Assembly (NCBI GenBank): GCA_036524155.1
Contig: DATDCV010000558.1
Location: 1 to 33,424, forward strand
Origin: DATDCV01 sp036524155
GTDB lineage: Bacteria; Verrucomicrobiota; Verrucomicrobiia; Limisphaerales; UBA8199
Length of the DNA stretch: 33,424 nucleotides
Direction: 5' to 3'
Numbering within the stretch: position 1 is the stretch's first letter; the number at the start of each line of letters is the position of its first letter. Positions 1 through 6,476 of the stretch are shown here, piece by piece. A program made the position numbers and the translations under genes. The notes below the pieces were generated by a model that was not told where the DNA came from, made no database searches, and saw only the letters and a list, made by a program, of their open reading frames with translations.

Positions 1-4
1 GGGT

Positions 5-250
5 GTGAAGGCGCGCGACGATTGGGTTCGCCGAGTAACAAGGCGTTTGCAGCAGGCCGGATTCAGAGTCAGCCTGCTTGATCCTGTGCGTAGCGCAGCC
101 AGAAAGAAGTCTGCCCGCCGGCGGGACTTAAAGCTCTTAAAAAGCGGCAAAGCCAGCCCGGAGGACCTTCAAGCGCGGAATTCCCTGTTCGGCGGGCGCG
201 CCAAGGAATTTCGCATCTTGGATTACGGTGGTCTCGACGAGGACCGCTGA
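5..250 (+). CDS. small hypothetical protein coupled to nucleotidyltransferase
   Basis: An 81-codon reading frame opens with a GTG five bases from the window edge and may be the tail of a longer gene. Its TGA overlaps the ATG of the next gene by one base (TGATG), the usual sign of translational coupling. The protein is very basic in its first half (clusters of Arg and Lys between residues 9 and 48) and ends in an acidic tail. I do not recognise a family. Because it sits directly before a GG/DxD nucleotidyltransferase, and a similar small-gene/nucleotidyltransferase pair recurs at 24.3-24.9 kb, it could be the partner (antitoxin-like) component of a type IV-style module. That role is inference from position only. 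Confidence 0.5.
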   Translation: MKARDDWVRRVTRRLQQAGFRVSLLDPVRSAARKKSARRRDLKLLKSGKASPEDLQARNSLFGGRAKEFRILDYGGLDEDR

Positions 251-1026
251 TGCCGGCCAACGCCAAGCGGCAAGCCCGGTTCTCGGATTACCTGGAGCTT
301 CTCAAGGTTTTAGCCGAACTGGACGCCCCGCCGTTAATCGTCGGCGGGCAGGCCGTCAACTTTTGGGCTGAGGCCTTCGAAGAAGAGGAACCTGAACTCC
401 ACCAATACCAGCCCTTCACGAGCGCAGACCTTGACCTGTACCGCCCGGATAGGACCGCTCGCGGGATTCTGAGCGTTCGGGCTGGGCACATTGAGAGCGA
501 GCGAGATCCTTTTGGCAAAGCCTTTACAATCGTCAGTCGGACCTTTGTTATTCGGGGGGGCGGCGCGAGTCCGTTACTGGTTGACGAACTTAAGATGGTT
601 TCGGGCCTGTTGCTCAGTGAGGTCAAGAAGTCCGGTGTGGTGGTGGAGTTCTCCGGCGTGCGACTCCATGTGCTCACCCCGATTGCCTGTCTGAAGGCCA
701 AGCTCTACAATCTGGCGAACCTCGACCAAAGCCACCGCCAGGATGAACGGCACGTCCGTATCCTGATTCTCTGCACCCGGGCATTCATCCGGCGCCTGCT
801 CGGAGAGTCGCTGGCCACCGGCAAGCTCCGGCTCGTCCTAAACTCACTAGAGCAATTGCTTTCGCTCACGTCGCGCCGACAGGTTGTCCGAACGTCGCGC
901 CTGCACCGCATTGATCTCTCCGCGGCAGTGCCGTTGACTGAACTCAAGGGCGCCGGCCACCCCAAAGTGCTGAGTTTCCTTGCCAAGCGCCTCCCCCTGT
1001 GGCTGCACTCGCTCGAACGTAGTTGA
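250..1026 (+). CDS. nucleotidyltransferase-like protein (AbiEii/MNT-type)
   Basis: A 258-residue soluble protein with the signature of the minimal nucleotidyltransferase fold: a GGQA motif at residues 32-35, followed by a T-S-A-D-L-D stretch at 57-62 whose Asp60 and Asp62 match the metal-binding DxD. An acidic insertion (EEEEPE, about 44-49) separates the two. Known relatives transfer NMP groups to protein or tRNA targets and often act as the toxic half of AbiE-like type IV toxin-antitoxin or abortive-infection modules; others are house-keeping nucleotidyltransferases. The start overlaps the stop of the upstream small gene, so the two are probably co-translated. The C-terminal half, from about residue 150, is Leu/Arg-rich and helical with no motif I can name. 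Substrate and partner are unknown. Confidence 0.65.
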   Translation: MPANAKRQARFSDYLELLKVLAELDAPPLIVGGQAVNFWAEAFEEEEPELHQYQPFTSADLDLYRPDRTARGILSVRAGHIESERDPFGKAFTIVSRTFVIRGGGASPLLVDELKMVSGLLLSEVKKSGVVVEFSGVRLHVLTPIACLKAKLYNLANLDQSHRQDERHVRILILCTRAFIRRLLGESLATGKLRLVLNSLEQLLSLTSRRQVVRTSRLHRIDLSAAVPLTELKGAGHPKVLSFLAKRLPLWLHSLERS

Positions 1027-1282
1027 TGTCTCCTCTCGAGCTCGAGGTTGAACATACCCCGGCTTCATTCCCGGCCCTGGTGGTTTCGCTCCACATTTCA
1101 CCCCGTTCGTTCCAAATCGCGCTCCGGGGACGGAAGGTTGTTCCAAACTCCTCCCAGCGAACAAATGTGTACTCAAAACCAGCGACCGGGATCACCGGTT
1201 CCAGGGCAATATCTGGGGGATACCAGCGCCAATGAAGGCCTTGCCACAGGTGCTTGGACAAAAAGCGCCCCAGCCTCCGCAC
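1027..1282 (-). pseudogene. possible remnant of an unidentified gene
   Basis: No plus-strand gene explains these bases. The minus strand is open from a GTG at 1282 and reads as natural-looking protein for about 80 residues, with motifs such as LHWRWYPPD, VIPVAGFEYTF, FGTTFRPR and IWNERGEMWSE. The frame then runs into the nucleotidyltransferase gene without a sensible end. I do not recognise the family. It is listed as a possible decayed gene because its residue composition is unlike a random shadow frame; a chance open frame in high-GC DNA remains possible. Confidence 0.2.
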
Positions 1283-1293
1283 CGACTCCCCTT

Positions 1294-1524
1294 ATGCCGT
1301 TTGCGGCTGCGAGAATGCTGGCCTCAGTCACGACTTTGGCGCTGTTGATCAATGCCGGCTGCAAACCGCCCGGTGGCGCAGCATCCAAATATGAGACCAC
1401 CACGGTAGCCCGTGGAGACCTGGTCCAGCACGTCACAGCCAGCGGGACTTTGAGTGCTCTCGTCAGCGTGGATGTGGGCAGCCAGGTTAATTATGTGGTT
1501 GATTATCATCTACTCTGTGGTTGA
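1294..1524 (+). pseudogene. MacA-like efflux fusion protein, N-terminal fragment
   Basis: From the ATG at 1294 the frame encodes a hydrophobic signal segment (residues 8-20) ending in N-A-G-C, a linker, then the typical start of an HlyD/MacA periplasmic adaptor: T-T-T-V-A-R-G-D-L-V, then V-T-A-S-G-T-L, then V-D-V-G-S-Q-V. In intact family members this leads into the lipoyl and coiled-coil hairpin domains of a protein of about 350-450 residues. Here similarity stops at the Val codon 1486-1488, and 11 unrelated codons lead to a TGA at 1522-1524. The break coincides with the start of the region upstream of the DUF4143 ATPase gene. A MacB C-terminus sits on the far side of that gene, so this is the left end of a disrupted macAB-type operon. 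Confidence 0.75.
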
Positions 1525-1529
1525 TTATC
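1494..1529 (+). repeat. 14-bp direct repeat at the ATPase insertion boundary
   Basis: TGTGGTTGATTATC occurs twice, at 1494-1507 and 1516-1529, separated by 8 bases (period 22, two helical turns). The pair lies between the MacA break point and the ATG of the DUF4143 ATPase at 1533. The spacing suits a dimeric DNA-binding protein, so it could be an operator, or it could be a relic of the event that placed the ATPase here. It is AT-richer than its surroundings. Confidence 0.6.
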
Positions 1530-1532
1530 CGC

Positions 1533-2783
1533 ATGATTCGCCGTCATCTCACTGACCAACTGCTGGAAGCACTCGCCGATACCCCGGTCACGCTGGTCGT
1601 GGGCGCCAGGCAAACTGGCAAGAGCACCCTGGTGCAGGCGACAGAGATCGCCAAGGGCCGCCAGTATCTTACGTTCGATGATGCCGGTCTCCTCGCGGCG
1701 GCCAAGGGTGATCCGCAGGGATTCATTGCGGGCCTAAACACTCCCGTCACCCTTGACGAGGTGCAGCATGTGCCGGAACTGTTTCCAGCCATCAAAATAG
1801 CGGTTGACCGCCAGCGTGAACCGGGGCGATACCTCCTGACCGGTTCGGCCAACGTCCTCCTGCTGCCGAAACTCTCGGAATCGCTGGCTGGGCGCATGGA
1901 GGTGCTGACCCTCTGGCCCTTCTCGCAGGGAGAGTTGGAGGGGGTCTCCGAAGGGTTCATAGATGCTTTGTTCGCAAGGGAGCCGGTCTGGCCCCGGAGA
2001 GGAGCGGATGGCCTGCAACGCACCGTAATGTTCCGGCGTGCCCTGGCGGGGGGCTATCCCCTGGCGCTCACCCGTCAGGCACCCGCGCGCCGCAGGGCCT
2101 GGTTCCAATCCTACATGACGACGATTCTTGAGCGGGATGTCCGCGAGCTTGCCAACATCGCCGATCTCACGGCGGTGCCGCGCTTGCTTGCGCTGGTGGC
2201 CAGCCGGACGGCTGGCCTGCTCAACTTTGCCGACTTATCGCGGAGCCTCGCGATGCCGCAGACGACCTTGAAACGATACTTTGCGCTGCTGGAGAAGACC
2301 TTCCTTGTGCAGCTATTGCAGCCTTGGGCAACCAACCTGGGCAAGCGCATCATTCAGACTCCAAAGGCCTATCTCAACGACACGGGCCTGGTGGCTCATT
2401 TACTGGCCTTGACACCGGAGCGCTTGGAATTGGACGCGAGCCTTGTCGGAGCCCTGCTGGAGAACTTCGTGCTGATGGAGTTGCGCAAGCAGGCCGGTTG
2501 GAGCCAGACCCATCCGCAACTCTTCTATTGGCGCACCGCGTCCGGTCAGGAAGTCGATCTGGTGCTCGAGGATGCCGCCGGCCGGCTGGTGGGGCTGGAA
2601 GTAAAAGCCAGTTCGACCTTGAGCGGCGGCGACGTGCGTGGGCTGCAAGCCCTGGCGGGCGTCGCCGGCAAGCGCTGGGTCCGCGGCATCGTGCTCTATA
2701 CCGGCACAGAGATTATTCCCTTCGCCGGCAATCTTCATGGCCTGCCGCTGGGCCTGCTTTGGGCCGGGCGCAGCGACGCGTAG
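1533..2783 (+). CDS. AAA ATPase of the DUF4143 family
   Basis: A 416-residue protein counted from ATG 1533; a TTG four codons upstream is a less likely start because it lies in the direct repeat. An N-terminal AAA ATPase domain has a Walker A GARQTGKST at 24-32, Walker B V-T-L-D-E-V-Q around 72-78 and a sensor-like L-L-T-G-S-A-N at 101-107. The C-terminal DUF4143 part has a PD-(D/E)xK-like core: Asp342 in Q-E-V-D-L-V and Glu356/Lys358 in L-E-V-K. Family length and order are normal and no domain is missing. These ATPases are widespread, horizontally mobile and functionally poorly defined. Here the gene stands exactly where the macA/macB coding sequence should be. It has no co-directional partner, and its stop is only a few bases from the MacB remnant. 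Confidence 0.85.
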   Translation: MIRRHLTDQLLEALADTPVTLVVGARQTGKSTLVQATEIAKGRQYLTFDDAGLLAAAKGDPQGFIAGLNTPVTLDEVQHVPELFPAIKIAVDRQREPGRYLLTGSANVLLLPKLSESLAGRMEVLTLWPFSQGELEGVSEGFIDALFAREPVWPRRGADGLQRTVMFRRALAGGYPLALTRQAPARRRAWFQSYMTTILERDVRELANIADLTAVPRLLALVASRTAGLLNFADLSRSLAMPQTTLKRYFALLEKTFLVQLLQPWATNLGKRIIQTPKAYLNDTGLVAHLLALTPERLELDASLVGALLENFVLMELRKQAGWSQTHPQLFYWRTASGQEVDLVLEDAAGRLVGLEVKASSTLSGGDVRGLQALAGVAGKRWVRGIVLYTGTEIIPFAGNLHGLPLGLLWAGRSDA

Positions 2784-2938
2784 TCTTTGTCTTCACCTTG
2801 CGCTTCAAAGCCGTTGTCTCAACCGGGTCCATCCTCCTGGCCTTCGGCGTCAGCTCGGTGATTGGCATTTTCTTCGGTTTCTACCCTGCCCATAAAGCCG
2901 CCCCCCTCGACCCGATTGTCGCGTTGCGGTATCAGTAG
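2784..2938 (+). pseudogene. MacB-like ABC permease, C-terminal fragment
   Basis: Immediately after the ATPase stop, in a different frame, the sequence encodes the last ~48 residues of a FtsX/MacB-type permease: a transmembrane stretch with S-I-L-L-A-F-G-V-S, then G-I-F-F-G-F-Y-P-A, then K-A-A-P-L-D-P-I-V-A-L-R-Y-Q and TAG at 2936-2938. This FGxYPAxxAAxLDPIxALRY ending is the hallmark of MacB C-termini. There is no start codon context and the remaining ~600 residues are absent. Together with the MacA fragment at 1294 it shows that a MacA-MacB efflux operon once occupied this place. Confidence 0.8.
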
Positions 2939-2996
2939 CGCGGATGGAAAGCGAAGACGGCCAAAGGAGGACCGATCCGTCCCGTTTCGATTGCGT

Positions 2997-3320
2997 TCAG
3001 AGCTTCAACCAGCGTTTGAGCGCGGCTTCCACTTCGCTGAGGACTCGAGCATCAAACCTTCCGGGAGTTTTGCGCACGAATTCGGTGAACTTCACCGGCT
3101 GGATGCTTTGCACGTTGATGTAGCGTTGCTCGCGCAGCCACGGCACACGGGGTAATGCCACCTCGTAGGGTGTGTTTTCAAACTGTTTGGTGATCAAAAC
3201 CACGCTGGCCAGCGCCAGACGGGCATCAGTTTGAGCCGCCAGCACAAGCGCATAACGCGGCTTGCCGACCATGCCTAGATCAACGAACCAAACTTCGCCG
3301 GGTTGTGGCACAGTTCTCAT
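2997..3320 (-). CDS. PemK/MazF-family toxin (endoribonuclease)
   Basis: A 107-residue protein with the MazF/PemK beta-barrel opening G-E-V-W-F-V-D-L and K-P-R-Y-A-L-V-L, matching the family GEVWWVDLxPxxGxEPVLV pattern, then a conserved V-V-L-I-T segment and a late Q-S-I-Q-P-V-K region. Family members cut mRNA or rRNA at short motifs and are neutralised by a co-expressed antitoxin. The ATG at 3320 lies two bases beyond the stop of the antitoxin gene on the same strand, the standard antitoxin-first operon. Length is normal (100-115 residues). It is close to the remnant MacB fragment but on the opposite strand. Confidence 0.85.
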   Translation of the reverse strand: MRTVPQPGEVWFVDLGMVGKPRYALVLAAQTDARLALASVVLITKQFENTPYEVALPRVPWLREQRYINVQSIQPVKFTEFVRKTPGRFDARVLSEVEAALKRWLKL

Positions 3321-3322
3321 GA

Positions 3323-3541
3323 TTAAAACTCGTCAGCCAACCTATTGCGGCGGACGGCAGGGCTCAGAACCTCATCCTCCGGGCTGTCTGCCTGGACAGG
3401 GAACGGGATTGCGCGGCGCTTAATGATCTGTTTGTAGAACAGTTCCAATGCCGCCCGCGGTTTCAGTCCGATCTCCTCCAGGACGGCTTCGGCTTGGCGT
3501 TTCAGTTCCGGATCAATACGGCTCTTGGCGATTGCGCTCAT
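3323..3541 (-). CDS. RelB/DinJ-like antitoxin of the MazF pair
   Basis: A 72-residue protein starting at ATG 3541. The frame is open further upstream, but family similarity begins here with M-S-A-I-A-K-S-R-I-D-P-E-L-K. The first ~45 residues form a ribbon-helix-helix domain: a beta strand, then K-R-Q-A-E-A-V-L-E-E-I-G-L and A-L-E-L-F-Y-K-Q-I, as in RelB/DinJ antitoxins. These proteins bind their own promoter. The acidic, flexible C-terminus (A-D-S-P-E-D-E-V) would wrap the toxin. The stop is two bases before the toxin start. A RelB-type antitoxin with a MazF-type toxin is a mixed but known pairing. Confidence 0.8.
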   Translation of the reverse strand: MSAIAKSRIDPELKRQAEAVLEEIGLKPRAALELFYKQIIKRRAIPFPVQADSPEDEVLSPAVRRNRLADEF

Positions 3542-3577
3542 GTACCCAATGTGGCCCAAACGTGGCCTTTTTGTCAA
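3542..3577 (-). promoter_or_regulatory. promoter/operator of the antitoxin-toxin operon
   Basis: On the minus strand a perfect -35 hexamer TTGACA (3577-3572) is followed 17 bases later by a poor -10 (CCACAT, 3554-3549), and the start codon follows 7 bases after that. Between them lie two near-identical tandem units, GCCACGTTTGG and GCCACATTGG. They are plausible half-sites for the ribbon-helix-helix antitoxin. The -10 is weak, so the exact promoter is uncertain. Confidence 0.35.
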
Positions 3578-3909
3578 CCAGCTCACCGAGCGGGAGGTGC
3601 GCAACGCGGCACAACATGGTGCCCTCAGGCCTGCCGTGGTGTCTGGGCGTCCGAAAGCACCTTCACTGTGAACATTCCTCTCGTTCTTCACTCTGCTTTC
3701 TACATTTAGATCGCTTTCGCTCCGTGCGTTGAGCTGTGGGGACGGAAAAGCCAATTGTGACCGGCCTGAATTCAATCAGTCCAGGGATCTCATCCGTTGC
3801 ACGGTTTCTAAAGAGGTCCACTGGCGTGTTCGGCGAGTAAATTGGCGCGCCTTGCTAGTGACGAATCTCCAAGGCACGTTATCTTGAACCCGTCACTGCA
3901 AACAAAGTC
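3578..3909. other. 330-bp stretch without a recognisable gene
   Basis: Open frames here on either strand have no recognisable motif and disagree with family boundaries: the minus-strand frame running into the antitoxin gene is just upstream extension. The stretch separates the toxin-antitoxin operon from the truncated AraC gene and must hold the latter's promoter, but I see no clear -35/-10 pair, hairpin or repeat. Confidence 0.4.
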
Positions 3910-4278
3910 ATGAGCGATCGGTTCAAAGTTTCCAGCCTCCTGGCCGCGCGGCTGAAAGAGCATCAGGTCTCCATGCCCGCCGTTCTGCGCCGGGCGGGAC
4001 TGCCGGCAGGGCTTCGTCAGCAGGAGAAGATTTGTGTCACGACCGCCGAACTGTTCGCGCTTTGGCGCGCTATCGGAGAGACCAGCGCCGATCCGGCCAT
4101 TGGCCTGAGATTGGGCGTCGAATCCCGTTTTGAACGCTACCAACCCACCGCCATTGCCGCGGTTTGCAGCCGGACCTTCCGGGATGCCCTGCAGCGCATC
4201 GCTCGTTCTAAGCAAATCACCTGCCCGGAGGAAATCCGTGTTCGCACCTCGGCGGACGAAGCGGTGGCCGCCCGCTAA
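3910..4278 (+). pseudogene. AraC-family regulator truncated after the N-terminal domain
   Basis: The 122-residue product matches the first third of AraC regulators that carry an arabinose-binding-type N-terminal domain: an L-A-A-R-L-K-E-H start, V-L-R-R-A-G-L-P, L-F-A-L-W-R-A-I-G, then C-S-R-T-F-R-D-A-L-Q-R-I-A-R-S-K-Q and C-P-E-E-I-R-V-R. Intact members are about 330-350 residues and end in two helix-turn-helix motifs that bind DNA. Here the frame ends at TAA 4276-4278 and the next 39 bases contain no continuation. It therefore cannot bind DNA in the usual way and is most likely a pseudogene. Such regulators often stand beside oxidoreductase genes, which fits the alcohol dehydrogenase 39 bases downstream. 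Confidence 0.7.
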
Positions 4279-4317
4279 TTTCAGCACGTCACTTGAATAA
4301 AAATTAATAGCAACATC

Positions 4318-5388
4318 ATGAATACGTATAAATCCAAAGCCTATTCCGCCGCCAGCGCCACCTCGCTTCTGGCCCGCACCACTATTCCACGCCGCGAGCC
4401 AACGCCGCGCGATGTGCAGATCGAAATCCTCTTCTGCGGCATCTGCCACTCGGACCTCCATTACGCGCGCAACGAGTGGAGCAGCCTCATGCAGACCGTT
4501 TACCCCTGCGTTCCCGGGCACGAGATCGTCGGGCGCGTGACCAAGGTTGGTTCGGGAGTCACCAAGTTCAAACCGGGCGACCTGGCCGCCGTCGGCTGCC
4601 TCGTTGATTCCGATCTGTCCTGTCCCCATTGCCGCGCCGGCAACGAGCAGTTCTGCGCGCGTGGAGTCTGGACCTATGGCGGGATGGACAAGCACCTCGG
4701 TCTCCCGACATACGGGGGCTATTCCGAGAGTATCGTCGTGGACGAGCGATTCACCCTCCACGTCCCCGGCAACCTCCCACTTGCCAACGCCGCGCCCTTG
4801 CTCTGCGCCGGCATCACGACCTATTCGCCGCTGCGCCACTGGAAAGTCGGCTCCGGCCAGAAGGTTGGTATCGTGGGTCTTGGTGGCCTCGGCCACATGG
4901 GCGTGAAGTTCGCCCGTGCCTTCGGCGCACACGTTGTGGTCTTCACCACTTCCCCTTCCAAGAAAGACGACGCGATCCGCCTGGGCGCACATGAGGTTGT
5001 GATTTCAAAGAATGCCGATGAAATGAGCAAGCACGCCGGCAGTTTCGACTTCATCCTCGATGCGGTCGCCGCCGCGCACGATATCAATGCCTATCTCAAC
5101 CTGCTGAAGGTTGACGGCAACCTGACGCTTGTTGGCGCGCCGGAAAAACCCCACGCGATCTCCGCCTTTGCTTTACTCCTCGGACGCCGCAGCCTGTCGG
5201 GCTCGCCCATTGGCGGTATCGCCGAGACCCAGGAGATGCTCGACTTCTGCGGCAAAAACAACATCACCGCGGACGTTGAAGTCATCCCGATCCAAAAGGT
5301 GAACGAAGCTTACGACCGCATGACCAGGTCCGATGTGAAATACCGATTCTCGATCGACATGGCATCGCTCCAAAACTCAGCCTCGTAG
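4318..5388 (+). CDS. zinc-dependent NAD(P) alcohol dehydrogenase (YahK/cinnamyl-ADH group)
   Basis: A 356-residue medium-chain dehydrogenase of the YahK/CAD type, which reduces aldehydes or oxidises primary alcohols with NADP(H). Catalytic zinc ligands are visible: Cys43 in C-G-I-C-H-S-D, His68-Glu69 in P-G-H-E, and Cys163 in L-L-C-A-G. The Rossmann motif G-L-G-G-L-G is at 187-192. In the structural zinc loop the first of four expected cysteines is Asp99 (V-D-S-D), while Cys102, Cys105 and Cys113 remain; Asp may still ligate, and this variant may be natural in the subgroup. Length is normal. The ATG at 4318 has no clear Shine-Dalgarno. The gene stands alone after the truncated AraC gene and is followed by two small hairpins. 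Confidence 0.92.
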   Translation: MNTYKSKAYSAASATSLLARTTIPRREPTPRDVQIEILFCGICHSDLHYARNEWSSLMQTVYPCVPGHEIVGRVTKVGSGVTKFKPGDLAAVGCLVDSDLSCPHCRAGNEQFCARGVWTYGGMDKHLGLPTYGGYSESIVVDERFTLHVPGNLPLANAAPLLCAGITTYSPLRHWKVGSGQKVGIVGLGGLGHMGVKFARAFGAHVVVFTTSPSKKDDAIRLGAHEVVISKNADEMSKHAGSFDFILDAVAAAHDINAYLNLLKVDGNLTLVGAPEKPHAISAFALLLGRRSLSGSPIGGIAETQEMLDFCGKNNITADVEVIPIQKVNEAYDRMTRSDVKYRFSIDMASLQNSAS

Positions 5389-5440
5389 TTGTCTGTTCCT
5401 GGGCCGATCCGTTGCGCGGTCGAGGGGTTGCAGGCTGTCC

Positions 5441-5476
5441 ACTCAGAATCGTTCTGAGTTTGAGGTTTTCAACCTC
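5441..5476 (+). terminator. two back-to-back short hairpins after the alcohol dehydrogenase gene
   Basis: ACTCAGAA-TCG-TTCTGAGT (5441-5459) is a perfect 8-bp stem with a 3-base loop. It is directly followed by GAGGTT-TTC-AACCTC (5462-5476), a perfect 6-bp stem with a 3-base loop. Neither has a real U tract, so termination would be weak. They sit between the adh stop and the arsR promoter region. Confidence 0.4.
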
Positions 5477-5551
5477 CCGCCTGGACCGGGCAAAAGTGGG
5501 CATATAACTGCGGGTCGAGAATTCTATTTGCATTTCGTTTTCTGGTGCGCA

Positions 5552-5575
5552 ATATTCAACCGTATGGTTGAATAT
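5552..5575. promoter_or_regulatory. perfect palindrome over the arsR start codon (probable ArsR operator)
   Basis: ATATTCAACC (5552-5561) and GGTTGAATAT (5566-5575) are perfect 10-bp inverted arms around a 4-base centre GTAT. The arsR initiator ATG (5564-5566) lies in the middle. An AACC-N4-GGTT core is what a symmetric ArsR-type winged-helix dimer would read. Binding here would block initiation, giving autorepression of the arsR/SRPBCC pair. Confidence 0.7.
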
Positions 5576-5920
5576 AGTTCGAAGGTCTTGGACCGGACCT
5601 TTGGCGCGCTGGCGGACCCAACGCGCCGGCGGATTTTGGCGCAGTTGGCCAAGGGTGAGGAGTGCGTGACGAACCTGGCGCGGCCACACGCCATGTCGCT
5701 GGCGGCGGTGTCGAAACATTTGATTGTCCTGGAGAAGGCGGGGCTGGTGAAGCGGCGCCGGGACGGCCGGGTGCATTCCCTGGCGCTGAAGGCGAAGCCG
5801 ATGCAAGCGGCGCAGGCGTGGCTCGACCGCTATCGGAAGTTTTGGGAGGCGAATCTGGATCAGTTCGAAAAGTATCTGGACCAACTACAAGAGAAGGAAA
5901 GCAAACATGATAATCAATAG
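5564..5920 (+). CDS. ArsR-family winged-helix repressor of a SRPBCC gene
   Basis: A 118-residue helix-turn-helix protein. The start is set at the ATG inside the palindrome because M-V-E-Y-S-S-K-V-L-D-R-T-F-G-A-L-A-D-P-T is the standard opening of this ArsR subfamily. It continues with R-R-R-I-L-A-Q-L-A and the recognition region M-S-L-A-A-V-S-K-H-L-I-V-L-E-K-A-G-L-V, followed by the wing R-R-R-D-G-R. No metal-binding Cys motif (ELCVCDL) is present, so it is unlikely to be a metal sensor. This subfamily typically pairs with and controls an AHSA1/SRPBCC gene. Here that gene overlaps its 3' end by 14 bases, so the two are co-transcribed and translationally coupled. Confidence 0.88.
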   Translation: MVEYSSKVLDRTFGALADPTRRRILAQLAKGEECVTNLARPHAMSLAAVSKHLIVLEKAGLVKRRRDGRVHSLALKAKPMQAAQAWLDRYRKFWEANLDQFEKYLDQLQEKESKHDNQ

Positions 5921-6392
5921 CGAAGTACAGAAGCCGGACAACGCGACCTTGGTTTTGAGGCGACTGTTGAAAGTGACGCCCGAGCGGGCGTTCAAGGCGT
6001 GGACCTCGCCGGAACATATCCAGCAATGGATGCGGCCGGAACCGGGGATGATTGTGCCAATGGTACACATGGATTTGCGGGTGGGCGGGAAATTTCGGAT
6101 CCAGATGAAGAACCCGGACGGGGAGTATTTCACGGCCGTGGGGGAGTTTCGCGAGGTGAACGCCCCGGAGCGGCTGGTTTATACGTGGGATTGGGAGAAG
6201 GACGGGAGCGGCACCGAGTTTGGCGAGGCGGAGGGGAAAACGTCGCTGATCACGGTGGAGTTCCTCAAGCGAGGCGAGCAGACCGAGTTCGTGATGACTC
6301 ACACCCGCTTTGCATCGGTGGAGAGCCGGGATAGTCACGCGCGGGGTTGGAGCCGGGCGGTAGAGAGCTTTGCGAGGTTCATTGAGGAATGA
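5907..6392 (+). CDS. SRPBCC (AHSA1-like) domain protein
   Basis: A 161-residue single-domain protein of the START/Bet v1-like AHSA1 group. It opens with V-L-R-R-L-L-K-V-T-P-E-R-A-F-K-A-W-T-S-P, continues with W-M-R-P and the V-G-G-K-F-R-I strand, then Y-T-W-D-W, and ends in the long C-terminal helix G-W-S-R-A-V-E-S-F-A-R-F. The fold makes a hydrophobic pocket; ligands of ArsR-linked members are mostly unknown. A purine-rich site (GAAGGAAAG) precedes the ATG at 5907, which lies inside the end of arsR. It is probably the only target of the neighbouring repressor. Confidence 0.85.
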   Translation: MIINSEVQKPDNATLVLRRLLKVTPERAFKAWTSPEHIQQWMRPEPGMIVPMVHMDLRVGGKFRIQMKNPDGEYFTAVGEFREVNAPERLVYTWDWEKDGSGTEFGEAEGKTSLITVEFLKRGEQTEFVMTHTRFASVESRDSHARGWSRAVESFARFIEE

Positions 6393-6476
6393 AGTCGCAC
6401 ACCGCCAAAGCTGAACGTCTGTCCTGAGATCACGCGCCTATTCGTCGTAACACTGAAACTGAACAAGACTGATAAA

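Noticed and set aside
2324..2938. Single open frame that would join part of the ATPase region to the MacB fragment
   Set aside because: The first three quarters are an out-of-frame reading of the DUF4143 ATPase; only the last ~50 codons are real MacB sequence.
3808..4992. Long minus-strand open frame (394 codons)
   Set aside because: It runs antisense to the AraC fragment and the alcohol dehydrogenase, whose motifs are unmistakable; it shows only the residue bias of a shadow frame in high-GC DNA.
5556..6338. Minus-strand open frame of 260 codons
   Set aside because: Antisense to the ArsR and SRPBCC genes; Pro/Arg-rich composition and no recognisable domain.
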